Assembly: GCF_009761815.1 (NCBI RefSeq)
Contig: NZ_RWIN01000039.1
Coordinates: 62,001-126,000, forward strand
Length of the DNA stretch: 64,000 nt
DNA from: Pseudomonas sp. PB120
Lineage (GTDB): Bacteria > Pseudomonadota > Gammaproteobacteria > Pseudomonadales > Pseudomonadaceae
Direction of reading: 5' to 3'
Both the position numbers and the translations under genes were made by a program. The notes beneath the pieces are model-generated. The model worked only from the letters and a program-made list of their open reading frames with translations. It was not told the DNA's origin and made no database searches. The number at the start of each line of letters is the position of its first letter. The first letter of the stretch is position 1. Below are positions 36,321 through 45,420 of this stretch, one piece after another.

Positions 36321-37736
36321 TCAACGAACTTGTGGGCCGATGAATCGGCTCTTGGCTTCAATGTGGACGGATTCGTCATCGGCATCCTTGAGGATGAACT
36401 TCACCTCGTTGGTGCTCGATGGCAGTTTTTCCGGGGCGATGGACAATTCGACCGGCTGGCTGAAAATCTCGCCGGCGGCGACTTTGATCTCGCGCCGGCC
36501 TTGCAGCTTGAGGTCCGGCAGGCCGGCCGCTTCCAGCACGTAAGTGTGGTCGCGTTGGTCCTTGTTCATGATCTTCAGGCTGTAGACGTTTTCGATCCGG
36601 CCTTCGGCGTTCTCGCGGTACAGCACGCGGTCTTTGCTGACGTCGAAACCGACCAGCGAACGCATGAAGAAAGCCCCCGCCAGCAGTCCCATCATCGTCA
36701 GCAACACCACGGCATAGCCGATCAGCCGTGGGCGCAGTTTATGGGTTTTCTGCCCGGACAGGTTGTGCTCGGTGGTGTAGCTGATCAGGCCGCGCGGGTA
36801 CTCCATTTTGTCCATGATGGCGTCGCAGGCATCGATGCACGCGGCGCAACCGATGCACTCGATTTGCAGGCCGTCGCGGATGTCGATGCCGGTCGGACAC
36901 ACTTGGACGCACATGGTGCAGTCGATGCAGTCGCCGAGCCCCTGGGCCTTATAGTCGATGCCTTTCTTGCGCGGGCCACGGCTCTCGCCACGGCGCGGGT
37001 CGTAGGAAACGATCAGCGTGTCCTTGTCGAACATCACGCTCTGGAAGCGCGCATACGGGCACATGTAGATGCACACTTGTTCGCGCAGCCAACCGGCGTT
37101 GCCATAGGTGGCGAGGGTGAAGAAACCGACCCAGAAATACGACCAGCCATCGGCTTCACCTGTGAAGAAGTCGATCACCAGTTCGCGGATGGGCGAGAAG
37201 TAACCGACAAAGGTCATGCCCGTTACGAAGCCAATCAGCAGCCACATCGTGTGCTTGCTGAATTTGCGCAGGAATTTATTGGCGCTCATCGGCGCTTTGT
37301 CGAGCTTGATGCGCTGGTTGCGGTCGCCTTCAGTGACCTTTTCGCACCACATGAAAATCCAGGTCCAGACGCTTTGCGGGCAGGTGTAGCCGCACCAGAT
37401 GCGACCGGCATACACGGTGATGAAGAACAAGCCGAAGGCACTGACGATGAGAATGCCCGAGAGCAGGATGAAGTCCTGAGGCCAGAAGGTCGCGCCGAAA
37501 ATGAAGAATTTACGCTCCGGCAGGTTCCACCAGACTGCCTGATGACCGCCCCAGTTCAGCCAAACCGTGCCGAAATACAACAGGAACAACCCGGCACCGC
37601 CGAACATCCGCAGGTTGCGGAACAGCCCGGTGAAAGCGCGGGTGTAGATTTTTTCTCGCGAGGCATACAGGTCGACGCTTTTGTTCGCGTCCTTGGCGGG
37701 CGGGGTGACGTCGTGTACCGGAATCTGGTTGCTCAT
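36321..37736 (-). CDS. ccoG: cbb3 oxidase accessory protein CcoG (FixG-type ferredoxin)
   Basis: A 471-aa membrane ferredoxin. Several membrane helices (RMFGGAGLFLLYFGTVWLNW and others) flank two 4Fe-4S motifs, CIDCTMCVQVCPTGIDIRDG and CIGCAACIDACDAIM. The first half also has CGYTCPQSVWTWIFMW. CcoG is thought to reduce copper for CcoN maturation. It begins the ccoGHIS operon; about 200 bases of upstream DNA contain no clear ANR box. Confidence 0.93.
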   Translation of the reverse strand: MSNQIPVHDVTPPAKDANKSVDLYASREKIYTRAFTGLFRNLRMFGGAGLFLLYFGTVWLNWGGHQAVWWNLPERKFFIFGATFWPQDFILLSGILIVSAFGLFFITVYAGRIWCGYTCPQSVWTWIFMWCEKVTEGDRNQRIKLDKAPMSANKFLRKFSKHTMWLLIGFVTGMTFVGYFSPIRELVIDFFTGEADGWSYFWVGFFTLATYGNAGWLREQVCIYMCPYARFQSVMFDKDTLIVSYDPRRGESRGPRKKGIDYKAQGLGDCIDCTMCVQVCPTGIDIRDGLQIECIGCAACIDACDAIMDKMEYPRGLISYTTEHNLSGQKTHKLRPRLIGYAVVLLTMMGLLAGAFFMRSLVGFDVSKDRVLYRENAEGRIENVYSLKIMNKDQRDHTYVLEAAGLPDLKLQGRREIKVAAGEIFSQPVELSIAPEKLPSSTNEVKFILKDADDESVHIEAKSRFIGPQVR

Positions 37737-37942
37737 CGTTGCATCCCACGGCAGTGGAAAAATGCCTCGGTCAGTACATGCCGACCGCGGTCAAAAAGAG
37801 GTGTTGCAGTGGCGCAATGATACGCCTGTCGCTCTAGCTCAAGGGTGCGACCTTTGGTCACGTTGGTGGAAATCAAACGACGGTGTAATGACTTGAATCA
37901 ATTGACTTGTAAATTATGGACGGTTTTGCCGGGGCGGCGAAC

Positions 37943-38353
37943 TCATTCCTCCCATGGGTTGATCAGAGCCACGCCGCTGGATTGAAAATCACCGGTGTTA
38001 CGGGTCACCACTGTCAGGCCATGAACCAGCGCAGTCGCGGCGATCAGTGCGTCGCTTTCATTGGCTTGGTCCGGCACATGCAAACTGGCACAGCGTAGCG
38101 ACACGGCCGCATCGACCGGCAGGATTCTGGCATCGAAGGCGGGTATGACGTGGCGCTTCAGCCAAGTGCGCAATACCTTCCCTTGCGCTGGATCGCGGCG
38201 CTCCATTCGCAGCACTCCCGTCTCGAGTTCCTTCAGGGTGATAGCCGAAATAAACAGGCGTGGAGCGATGACGCTTTTGGCCCAGGCGACGACGTTGGCG
38301 TCCGCCTGGGGTTTGCGCAGTTCAGAAATGACGTTGGTGTCGAGTAGAAACAT
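37943..38353 (-). CDS. PIN-domain toxin, VapC/FitB-like
   Basis: A 136-aa PIN ribonuclease. The four acidic residues expected for the metal site are visible: MFLLDTNVISELRKP (Asp5), ELETGV near residue 45, ESDALIAATAL and RNTGDF. It probably cleaves RNA, typically initiator tRNA or rRNA in this family, when free of its antitoxin. Its start overlaps the antitoxin stop (TGATG). The pair lies between ccoG and the metallophosphoesterase. Confidence 0.88.
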   Translation of the reverse strand: MFLLDTNVISELRKPQADANVVAWAKSVIAPRLFISAITLKELETGVLRMERRDPAQGKVLRTWLKRHVIPAFDARILPVDAAVSLRCASLHVPDQANESDALIAATALVHGLTVVTRNTGDFQSSGVALINPWEE

Positions 38354-38610
38354 CAGGACAGGTCCACGGGGCGGTGAATGATCACGGCGCGCTCGGTCTT
38401 GAACTCGATGTCTGCCGCTTCCGGCATCACCAACAGATCGACAATGCTAGCGCCCATGCCAGTTAGTTTTTGGTACTCCTCAATGCTTAGCAGCACATGA
38501 GCGGGCTTGCCACGATCAGTGATGATAACCGGGCCTTCGCGGGTGGCTTTTTTGGCACCACTTGTGTCCTGGTTGAATGCTCGGCTCGAAATGGTGGTGA
38601 TGGCCATCAT
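38353..38610 (-). CDS. Phd/YefM-family antitoxin
   Basis: An 85-aa antitoxin. The N-terminal half matches Phd: AITTISSRAFNQDTSGAKKA and GPVIITDRGKPAHVLLSIEEYQKL. The C-terminal part (EAADIEFKTERAVIIHRPVD) should wrap the PIN toxin. AGGAGG six bases before the ATG at 38610 is a strong ribosome site, fitting the need for excess antitoxin. It probably represses its own promoter in 38611-38700. Confidence 0.88.
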   Translation of the reverse strand: MMAITTISSRAFNQDTSGAKKATREGPVIITDRGKPAHVLLSIEEYQKLTGMGASIVDLLVMPEAADIEFKTERAVIIHRPVDLS

Positions 38611-38880
38611 GGGTGACCTCCTGAATATCCTGATGTAGAAACGTTACTACGTCGTCGATGGGCCAGCAACCTCGATGGCTGGAAAGGAGCCGCCGTTTGT
38701 CGCGTCATCAATGTATCTGATGAGAAAACAGAATTTTCCAGTGGGTATAAGTGGGTGTGAAATATATTAGTGAAAATAACCGTAGTTGTGTATTTGCGTT
38801 AATTAGTTTTCTGAAATAGGTTGTTCTTACAGGCAGTGGAGTGCTGTGTGAGTATCTAATATCAGTGGAAATGGAATTCT

Positions 38881-39891
38881 ATGAGCATAATAAATTTTAA
38901 ATCGTTACTTGTGTTTGTATGGGGGCTATCGCTGGCGTCGATCGCCCATTCAATTGAAAGTAAGCCAAGCCATATTGTCTTTGCTTCCGATCCGCAGTAT
39001 CCGTGGTCGGATAAAACAGACCGTAGGGAATCCGAATCACATACAGAGTTGGAGCAGCGCGCCAAATGGCTGCTGGATGCTCAATACGACAGCATTGCCG
39101 ACTTCAGGCGGCGCAATGGCGGGAGCGCAATGGTGCCCGTGATGATCAATGGCGATATAACCGCCTTCGGTCATGCGGATCAGCGTTCCTACGTTCAGCA
39201 AATGCTGGAGACGAAACTTCAAGGGCTTTATGACTACGGCTTGGGTAATCACGACTATCAAAACAACGTGGATGATTGTTTTTTGAATAACTGCGCTGCA
39301 GGAAGTATTGAAGATCTGAAAAAGCGCTATTGGGGCAAGGTCGGTAATATGGACTTGGCGGCGCGGGCTTCGGGGTCGACCACCCTGTATTACGGAAGCC
39401 TCGCGTACTCCAGGGATTATGGCGATGTGCACCTGGTGCAGTTACATAACGAGCCAACTTACTCGGTGGCCTTTTCTTCGGGCACTATTTTCAACCCGAA
39501 GAAATTTGAAATTACCCCGGCACTCGATTGGCTTGAGCGTGACCTTCAGCAAGCACGCGCGCAGGGGAAAATCATTCTACTGAACATGCATAAACCCAAT
39601 GAGTTTATGGGCGACTGGAGCCAGGAAAAACGGTTCAGGGATATGATCGACAAGTACGAGGTGACGGCAATATTCGCCGGTCACCTTCATGGAAGTGGCG
39701 GCTCCACGTGGTACACGAGCAGCGTGCCCGGTTTCATCAGCGGCAGCGCCTCCCAGCAGACCTACCTGATCGCCAGTTTTTCCGAGGATCGTAAAAACCT
39801 GCTCGTGTATGGGGTCGAGAATAACCAATGGCAAAAACGTGAGCTGATCGCGACGTTGCCGGTGGAATCGACTCTGGCCAGTCGCCCATGA
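38881..39891 (+). CDS. Secreted metallophosphoesterase
   Basis: A 336-aa calcineurin-like phosphoesterase. Residues 1-24 are a signal peptide (MSIINFKSLLVFVWGLSLAS, ending IAHS). Metal motifs: VFASDPQYPW (DxQ variant of DxH), MINGDITAFG (GDxx), YGLGNHDYQNN (GNHD), LLNMHKPNEF and FAGHLHGSGG (GHxH). It is therefore periplasmic or exported; the substrate is unknown. Its 5' part and the 270 bases upstream are clearly AT-richer than the flanking cco genes. It lies between ccoGHIS with its TA pair and ccoNOPQ, so it is likely an acquired gene. Confidence 0.83.
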   Translation: MSIINFKSLLVFVWGLSLASIAHSIESKPSHIVFASDPQYPWSDKTDRRESESHTELEQRAKWLLDAQYDSIADFRRRNGGSAMVPVMINGDITAFGHADQRSYVQQMLETKLQGLYDYGLGNHDYQNNVDDCFLNNCAAGSIEDLKKRYWGKVGNMDLAARASGSTTLYYGSLAYSRDYGDVHLVQLHNEPTYSVAFSSGTIFNPKKFEITPALDWLERDLQQARAQGKIILLNMHKPNEFMGDWSQEKRFRDMIDKYEVTAIFAGHLHGSGGSTWYTSSVPGFISGSASQQTYLIASFSEDRKNLLVYGVENNQWQKRELIATLPVESTLASRP

Positions 39892-39932
39892 AAAAGGCCC
39901 CGTCAGTTCGCACTGGCGGGGCCTTTTTTGCG
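39892..39932. terminator. Bidirectional terminator between metallophosphoesterase and ccoP1
   Basis: AAAAGGCCCCG and CGGGGCCTTTT form a strong stem with A- and T-runs on both sides, serving the two convergent transcription units. Confidence 0.85.
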
Positions 39933-39945
39933 TCAGGCGTTTGCC

Positions 39946-40929
39946 TTACTGGGCATCCGCTACCGGCGCTTTCTCACCGTGAGAAAGGCTGTAGACGTAA
40001 GCGGCCAGCAGGTGGACCTTGTCGTTGCCTTGCAGCTGTTCTTGCGCAGGCATCTGGCCCTGACGGCCGTAACGGATGGTCTGCTGCAGTTGAGCGAAGC
40101 TCGAACCGTAGATGAACGCTGCCGGGTGAGTCAGGTTTGGCGCGCCCATCGCTGGCGTGCCTTTGCCTTCCGGACCGTGGCACGCCACGCAGTTGGCGGC
40201 GAACAGTTTCTGGCCGGCCACCGGGTCAGCCTTGGTGTCTTCCGGCAGCTTGCGGCCATCGAGGTTGGTCACCACGAACGCGGCAACGTCCGCAACGCCT
40301 TGCTCGCCGATCACTTCGGCCCACGCCGGCATCACCGCGTGGCGACCGCCCATGATGGTGGTCTTGATGGTTTCCGGTTCGCCGCCCCAGCGCCAGTCGG
40401 CGTCGGTCAGGTTAGGGAAGCCGTAAGCACCCTTGGCGTCGGAACCGTGGCAGACCGAGCAGTTGGAGGCGAACAGGCGGCCACCCATCTTCAGGGCTTG
40501 CGGGTCCTTGGCCACTTCTTCGATAGGCATGGAAGCGAACTTGGCGAAGATCGGGCCGAACTTGGCGTCCGACTTGGCCATTTCCTTTTCCCACTCGTGA
40601 ACGCCGGTCCAGCCAGTCTGGCCGTTGGCGAACGCGGTCTGCTTGTCGTTATCGAGGTAGTTGTAACCCGGCAACAGGCCTTTCCAGTTACCCAGGCCCG
40701 GGTACAGCACCAGGTAGCCCAGAGCGAAAATGATGGTGCCCACGAACAGCATGAACCACCATTTTGGCAGCGGGTTGTCGTACTCCTCGATCCCGTCGAA
40801 GGAGTGGCCAACCGTTTCTTCCGTCTGCTCGGCGCGCTGCCCCTTGCGGGTGGACAGCAGCAGCCAGGTCAGGGAGAAGATGGTGCCGAGGCTGAGGACT
40901 GTGACGTACAGACTCCAGAACGTAGTCAT
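39946..40929 (-). CDS. ccoP: cbb3 cytochrome c oxidase subunit III (copy 1)
   Basis: A 327-aa dihaem cytochrome c. An N-terminal membrane helix pair precedes [15 protein letters not shown], the FixP_N motif. Haem sites are [10 protein letters not shown] and [11 protein letters not shown], with later Met ligands ([15 protein letters not shown]). It passes electrons to CcoO and CcoN. It carries an extra stretch [17 protein letters not shown] before GWTGVHEW that copy 2 lacks. The start overlaps the ccoQ stop by four bases. Confidence 0.94.
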   Translation of the reverse strand: MTTFWSLYVTVLSLGTIFSLTWLLLSTRKGQRAEQTEETVGHSFDGIEEYDNPLPKWWFMLFVGTIIFALGYLVLYPGLGNWKGLLPGYNYLDNDKQTAFANGQTGWTGVHEWEKEMAKSDAKFGPIFAKFASMPIEEVAKDPQALKMGGRLFASNCSVCHGSDAKGAYGFPNLTDADWRWGGEPETIKTTIMGGRHAVMPAWAEVIGEQGVADVAAFVVTNLDGRKLPEDTKADPVAGQKLFAANCVACHGPEGKGTPAMGAPNLTHPAAFIYGSSFAQLQQTIRYGRQGQMPAQEQLQGNDKVHLLAAYVYSLSHGEKAPVADAQ

Positions 40930-41111
40930 TCTTTGTTACTCCTAGAAGCTTGCTCGACGTGCTTGATGGCTTCGGGATCATCCGCGAAAGGCAGCAAGGT
41001 CGCGTCTTCAAACTCCGACTTGCGCTTGGGGCTGAACACCCACAACGCCAGACCGATGAAGGCCACCATCACGACAACGGTGCCCAGGCCACGAATCATC
41101 CCGATATCCAT
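40926..41111 (-). CDS. ccoQ: cbb3 oxidase subunit CcoQ (copy 1)
   Basis: A 61-aa single-helix protein: [20 protein letters not shown] followed by [17 protein letters not shown] and an acidic/charged tail. CcoQ stabilises the cbb3 complex. It starts five bases after the ccoO stop. Confidence 0.9.
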   Translation of the reverse strand: MDIGMIRGLGTVVVMVAFIGLALWVFSPKRKSEFEDATLLPFADDPEAIKHVEQASRSNKE

Positions 41112-41116
41112 CTAAA

Positions 41117-41725
41117 TCACCGTTTGCTTTTGATGATGGTGCCCAGGCCTTGCAGATAGGCCACCAGCGCGTCCATTTCGGTTTTGCCCTTCACAGCATC
41201 CTTGGCGCCGGCGATGTCTTCGTCGGTGTAAGGGACGCCGAGCGTGCGCAAGACTTCCATTTTCTTGGCGGTGTCTTTGCCGTCGAGCTTGTTTTCCACG
41301 AGGAACGGGTAGGCCGGCATTTTCGACTCAGGCACCACGTTGCGCGGGTTGTACAAATGCGCACGCTGCCAGTCATCGGAGTAACGACCGCCGACACGGG
41401 CCAGGTCCGGGCCGGTACGCTTGGAACCCCACAGGAACGGGTGGTCCCAGACGCTTTCACCGGCGACCGAGTAATGGCCGTAGCGTTCGGTTTCAGCACG
41501 GAACGGGCGGATCATCTGCGAGTGGCAGCCGACACAACCGTTGGCGATAAACACGTCGCGGCCTTCCAGTTCAAGGGCAGGGCGAGGCTTCATGCCTTCG
41601 ACCGGCTTGTTGGTGACGTCCTGGAAAAACAGCGGAACGATCTGGGTCAGGCCGCCGATGCTGACGGCGATAACCATGAAGAAGGCCAGCAGGCCAATGT
41701 TCTTCTCGACTGCTTCATGCTTCAT
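41117..41725 (-). CDS. ccoO: cbb3 cytochrome c oxidase subunit II (copy 1)
   Basis: A 202-aa mono-haem cytochrome c. An N-terminal membrane helix precedes [20 protein letters not shown], with CxxCH as haem site, and a distal [10 protein letters not shown] that holds the axial Met. It shares one base with the ccoN stop. Confidence 0.95.
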   Translation of the reverse strand: MKHEAVEKNIGLLAFFMVIAVSIGGLTQIVPLFFQDVTNKPVEGMKPRPALELEGRDVFIANGCVGCHSQMIRPFRAETERYGHYSVAGESVWDHPFLWGSKRTGPDLARVGGRYSDDWQRAHLYNPRNVVPESKMPAYPFLVENKLDGKDTAKKMEVLRTLGVPYTDEDIAGAKDAVKGKTEMDALVAYLQGLGTIIKSKR

Positions 41726-43167
41726 CAGTGAGCTCCAACTACAGCAATCTGAGCGGCGGCTTCAGCTTCAGCCGGGTTCGAGGCGCGAACGGTGCGGAAC
41801 ACGTTGTAGGCCATGAACAGCATGCCGCTGGCAAAGAACGCACCGCCCAGGGCGCGAACGATGAAACCAGGGTGGCTGGCTTGCAGCGCTTCCACGAACG
41901 AGTAGGTGAGGGTGCCGTCATCGTTGATTGCACGCCACATCAGGCCCTGGGTGATGCCGTTGACCCACATCGAAGCGATGTACAGCACGGTACCGATGGT
42001 CGCGAGCCAGAAGTGGGCGTTGATCAGGCCGACGCTGTGCATCTGCGCGCGACCGAACAGTTTCGGGATCATGTGGTAGATCGCGCCGATCGAAATCATC
42101 GCTACCCAGCCCAAGGCGCCGGCGTGTACGTGGCCGATGGTCCAGTCAGTGTAGTGAGAGAGCGAGTTGACGGTCTTGATCGCCATCATCGGGCCTTCGA
42201 AGGTCGACATGCCGTAGAAGGCCAGGGACACGACGAGGAAGCGCAGGATCGGGTCGGTGCGCAGCTTATGCCAGGCGCCCGACAGGGTCATCATGCCGTT
42301 GATCATGCCGCCCCAGCTTGGCGCCAGCAGGATGATCGACATTGCCATGCCCAGGGACTGCGCCCAGTCCGGCAGTGCGGTGTAGTGCAGGTGGTGCGGA
42401 CCGGCCCAGATGTACAGGGTGATCAGCGCCCAGAAGTGCACGATCGACAGGCGATAGGAGTAGATCGGACGCTCGGCCTGCTTCGGAACGAAGTAATACA
42501 TCATCCCCAGGAAGCCGGTGGTCAGGAAGAAACCGACCGCGTTGTGGCCGTACCACCACTGGATCATCGCGTCCGTCGCACCCGAATAAGCGGAGTAGGA
42601 CTTGAACAGGCTGACCGGCAGCGACATGTGGTTGACGATGTGCAGCATCGCCGTCACGACGATGAACGCGCCGTAGAACCAGTTACCCACATAGATGTGC
42701 TTGGTCTTGCGCTTGACGATGGTGCCGAAGAACACCAGACCGTAGGTGACCCAGACGATGGCCAGCAAAATAGCCAGCGGCCATTCCAGCTCGGCGTATT
42801 CCTTGGTGGTGGTGTAACCCAGTGGCAAGGTAACGATGGCGCCGATGATCACCGCTTGCCAACCCCAGAAGTGGAAGGCCGCGAGGCTGTCGGAAATCAG
42901 TCGCGTTTGGCAGGTTCGCTGCACGACGTAATAAGAAGTGGCAAACAGTGCACAACCACCGAAGGCGAAAATCACCAGGTTGGTGTGCAACGGGCGTAGG
43001 CGTCCAAAAGTCGTCCACGGCAGACCGAAGTTCAATTCCGGCCATACGAGCTGTGAGGCGATGAAGACACCAAGCCCCATGCCAAGGATCCCCCAGACCA
43101 CCGTCATGATGGCGAACTGGCGGACTACCTTATAGTTATAAGCAGTCGGACTGATTGCTGTGCTCAT
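41725..43167 (-). CDS. ccoN: cbb3 cytochrome c oxidase subunit I (copy 1)
   Basis: A 480-aa catalytic subunit with twelve membrane helices. Conserved histidines appear in [47 protein letters not shown] and [11 protein letters not shown], ligating haem b, haem b3 and CuB. It reduces oxygen with high affinity and pumps protons. [18 protein letters not shown] at 43167 is the family start; 55 upstream codons are spurious. A degenerate ANR-like site lies at 43253-43266. Confidence 0.95.
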   Translation of the reverse strand: MSTAISPTAYNYKVVRQFAIMTVVWGILGMGLGVFIASQLVWPELNFGLPWTTFGRLRPLHTNLVIFAFGGCALFATSYYVVQRTCQTRLISDSLAAFHFWGWQAVIIGAIVTLPLGYTTTKEYAELEWPLAILLAIVWVTYGLVFFGTIVKRKTKHIYVGNWFYGAFIVVTAMLHIVNHMSLPVSLFKSYSAYSGATDAMIQWWYGHNAVGFFLTTGFLGMMYYFVPKQAERPIYSYRLSIVHFWALITLYIWAGPHHLHYTALPDWAQSLGMAMSIILLAPSWGGMINGMMTLSGAWHKLRTDPILRFLVVSLAFYGMSTFEGPMMAIKTVNSLSHYTDWTIGHVHAGALGWVAMISIGAIYHMIPKLFGRAQMHSVGLINAHFWLATIGTVLYIASMWVNGITQGLMWRAINDDGTLTYSFVEALQASHPGFIVRALGGAFFASGMLFMAYNVFRTVRASNPAEAEAAAQIAVVGAH

Positions 43168-43609
43168 TCTAAGGTTCCACGGTTTGGGTGTTTTATTAGG
43201 AGTAAAAATCGGCCGCAAGTATGGAGAAAGCAGGGGGTCATTGCAACGCGCCATGACCTGGGTCAATGCTTTCAAAAGCTGATTCTGCGGCCTTTCCATG
43301 CGCCGCGTAAGGACAAAATTGCCCCTGCTCAAAATGTCGCAACGGATGAAAGAGGCGAGGGGGTCAGGTCAGTTGTAACGGGGTGTGTTCAAACGCAACG
43401 ATAAGGTGACCGATGGCAATTGGCGCGACAGCCGGTATCTACCAGCCTTTGTGGCCTGTCATCGAGCAGAATCGTCGAACACATCGCATCAGGTCGACCT
43501 GGAACCGGCTCATTGCCAGCCCGCATCGCAGGAAGCTTAGACCCGAATCTGGTGAACCGAAAGGAGGACTGGCAGAGGGTGCGACAATGAGTCGCAAAGG
43601 GACAGGGAA
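43168..43609. other. Regulatory gap before ccoN1
   Basis: About 440 bases upstream of the first cbb3 operon. Besides the degenerate ANR-like site at 43253-43266, I see no gene. Two short frames on opposite strands run into ccoP2 and look like coding-strand shadows. Confidence 0.5.
43253..43266 (-). promoter_or_regulatory. Degenerate ANR-like site upstream of ccoN1
   Basis: Read on the minus strand the site is TTGACCCAGGTCAT, one mismatch from TTGAC-N4-GTCAA and further from TTGAT-N4-ATCAA. It is 86-99 bases before the ccoN1 start. In P. aeruginosa the first operon is largely constitutive, which a weak site would fit. Confidence 0.4.
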
Positions 43610-43635
43610 CTGCCGCATCCGCTTGAATGCGGCAG
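43610..43635 (-). terminator. Hairpin after ccoP2
   Basis: CTGCCGCAT and ATGCGGCAG form a perfect nine-base stem with an eight-base loop, 15 bases past the ccoP2 stop. No long T-run follows, so termination strength is uncertain. Confidence 0.5.
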
Positions 43636-43650
43636 TAGAGTGCTCGGGAT

Positions 43651-44604
43651 TTATTCGCCTTTGCCTTCAGCCTGCAAACGGGCGGTGCTGGCCCCGTGAG
43701 ACAAGCTGTAAATGTAAGCCGCGAGCAGTTGCACCTTGTCGTTGCCGAGCAGTTCGTTCTGCGCCGGCATATGGCCCTGGCGGCCATGACGTATCGTTTG
43801 CTCAAGCTGCGTCAGGCCTAGTCCATAAATAAAACCGGCCGGGTGCGTCAGGTTCGGCGCACCCATGGCTTCAGTGCCTTGGCCGTTTGCCCCATGACAG
43901 GCTACGCACGTGGTGCTGAACACTTGCTGTCCGGCCAGCAGGTCGGCACTGCTGTCGGCGGGCAGCGGCAGGCCGGCCAGGTCGTGACGCACATACGCCG
44001 CCACGTTTTTCACCCCCGCTTCACCGAGGATTTCCCCCCACGCCGGCATCGCCGCCACGCGACCGCCCATGATGGTGGTCTTGATCGTCTCGGCTGCGCC
44101 GCCCCAGCGCCAGTCGTTGTCGGCCAGGTTGGGGAAGCCGAAGGCGCCCTTGGCATCCGAGCCGTGGCAGACCGAGCAGTTGGAGGCAAACAGGCGACCG
44201 CCCATTTTCAACGCCTGCGGGTCCTTGGCCACTTCTTCCACGGGCATGGCGGCGAATTTGGCGAAGATCGGGCCGAATCTGGCGTCGGCCTTGTCCATTT
44301 CCTTTTCCCATTCGTGGACGCCGGTCCAGCCGTTCTCGTACCCCGGCAGGAGGCCTTTCCAGTTGCCCAGGCCCGGGTAAAGAATCAGGTAGCCCACGGC
44401 AAACACCAGCGTGCCGGCGAACAGCACGAACCACCACTGCGGCAGCGGGTTGTCGTACTCCTCGATGCCGTCGAAGCTGTGGCCCATGGTCTGGTCGATG
44501 CTGCCCTTGGTTTCACCTTTGCGGGTGCCGATCAGCAGCCAGGTCAGGCCGATCAGGCTGCCGATGGTCAGAACGCAGATCCATGTACTCCAGAAGGTGG
44601 TCAT
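43651..44604 (-). CDS. ccoP: cbb3 cytochrome c oxidase subunit III (copy 2)
   Basis: A 317-aa dihaem subunit. It has the same FixP_N motif ([15 protein letters not shown]) and haem sites [10 protein letters not shown] and [11 protein letters not shown]. Compared with copy 1 it lacks ten residues before NGWTGVHEW and has a more variable C-terminus ([11 protein letters not shown]). The start overlaps ccoQ2 by four bases. It lies in the operon that in P. aeruginosa is induced at low oxygen. Confidence 0.94.
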   Translation of the reverse strand: MTTFWSTWICVLTIGSLIGLTWLLIGTRKGETKGSIDQTMGHSFDGIEEYDNPLPQWWFVLFAGTLVFAVGYLILYPGLGNWKGLLPGYENGWTGVHEWEKEMDKADARFGPIFAKFAAMPVEEVAKDPQALKMGGRLFASNCSVCHGSDAKGAFGFPNLADNDWRWGGAAETIKTTIMGGRVAAMPAWGEILGEAGVKNVAAYVRHDLAGLPLPADSSADLLAGQQVFSTTCVACHGANGQGTEAMGAPNLTHPAGFIYGLGLTQLEQTIRHGRQGHMPAQNELLGNDKVQLLAAYIYSLSHGASTARLQAEGKGE

Positions 44605-44798
44605 GGCCGGGTGCTCCTTGTTGTTGCTGATTCCGGGGTCGTGTCGGGTTGTGCTTCATCGGCGAACGGCAGCAGGCGCGCTTCGGCGAACTCCGGGTTG
44701 CGCTTGCCGTTGAACACCCACAGCGTCAGGCCGACGAAGGCGATGAACACCACCACGGTGCCGAGGCCGCGGATCATTCCACTGTCCATTTCAAACAT
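44601..44798 (-). CDS. ccoQ: cbb3 oxidase subunit CcoQ (copy 2)
   Basis: A 65-aa single-helix subunit ([20 protein letters not shown]) with a longer Thr/Ser-rich tail than copy 1. The ATG at 44798 has GAGG six bases upstream; an internal ATG three codons later is also possible. Confidence 0.88.
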   Translation of the reverse strand: MFEMDSGMIRGLGTVVVFIAFVGLTLWVFNGKRNPEFAEARLLPFADEAQPDTTPESATTRSTRP

Positions 44799-44801
44799 GA
44801 C

Positions 44802-45410
44802 TCACCTCTTGCTCTTGATGGCAGTGCCGAGCACTTGCAGGTAGGCAACCAGTGCGTCCATTTCGGTCTTGCCCTTGAGCGAGGCCGTTGCGCCGGCGAT
44901 GTCGTCGTCGGTGTACGGCACGCCGAGGGTGCGCATGGCGCGCAGCTTGGTTTCGGTGTGGCTGCTGTCGAGTTGATTGGCCACCAGCCAGGGGTAGGCG
45001 GGCATCTTCGATTCCGGCACCACGTTGCGCGGGTTGTACAAGTGCGCGCGGTGCCAGTCTTCGGAGTAACGGCCGCCGACCCGCGCCAGGTCCGGCCCGG
45101 TCCGTTTCGAACCCCACAGGAACGGGTGATCCCAGACGCTTTCCCCGGCCACCGAGTAGTGCCCGTAACGTTCGGTTTCGGCGCGGAACGGACGGATCAT
45201 CTGCGAATGGCAGCCGACACAGCCCTCGCGGATGTAGATGTCGCGACCTTCCAGTTGCAGCGCGGTGTAGGGCTTCATGCCTTCCACCGGTTTATTGGTC
45301 ACGTCCTGGAAGAACAGCGGGACGATCTGGGTCAGGCCGCCGATGCTCACGGCCAGGACCATCAGCAACAGCAGCAGGCCTACGTTTTTCTCGATTGTTT
45401 CGTGTTTCAT
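44802..45410 (-). CDS. ccoO: cbb3 cytochrome c oxidase subunit II (copy 2)
   Basis: 202 aa, nearly identical to copy 1, with haem motif [20 protein letters not shown] and [10 protein letters not shown]. The N-terminal helix is slightly more Leu-rich ([18 protein letters not shown]). It follows ccoN2 by ten bases. Confidence 0.95.
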   Translation of the reverse strand: MKHETIEKNVGLLLLLMVLAVSIGGLTQIVPLFFQDVTNKPVEGMKPYTALQLEGRDIYIREGCVGCHSQMIRPFRAETERYGHYSVAGESVWDHPFLWGSKRTGPDLARVGGRYSEDWHRAHLYNPRNVVPESKMPAYPWLVANQLDSSHTETKLRAMRTLGVPYTDDDIAGATASLKGKTEMDALVAYLQVLGTAIKSKR

Positions 45411-45420
45411 GGCGGACTCC

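Noticed and set aside
36288..37820. Plus-strand frame of 510 aa opposite ccoG
   Set aside because: Antisense of ccoG, His/Asp/Val-rich and without start signals.
37885..37910. ANR box before ccoG (TTGAATCAATTGAC)
   Set aside because: The TTGA and ATCAA elements overlap instead of being spaced by four bases, so it does not fit the ANR/FNR consensus.
43389..43832. Two overlapping frames between ccoN1 and ccoP2, one on each strand
   Set aside because: Both run into ccoP2 in a wrong frame, lack ribosome sites and show no domain.
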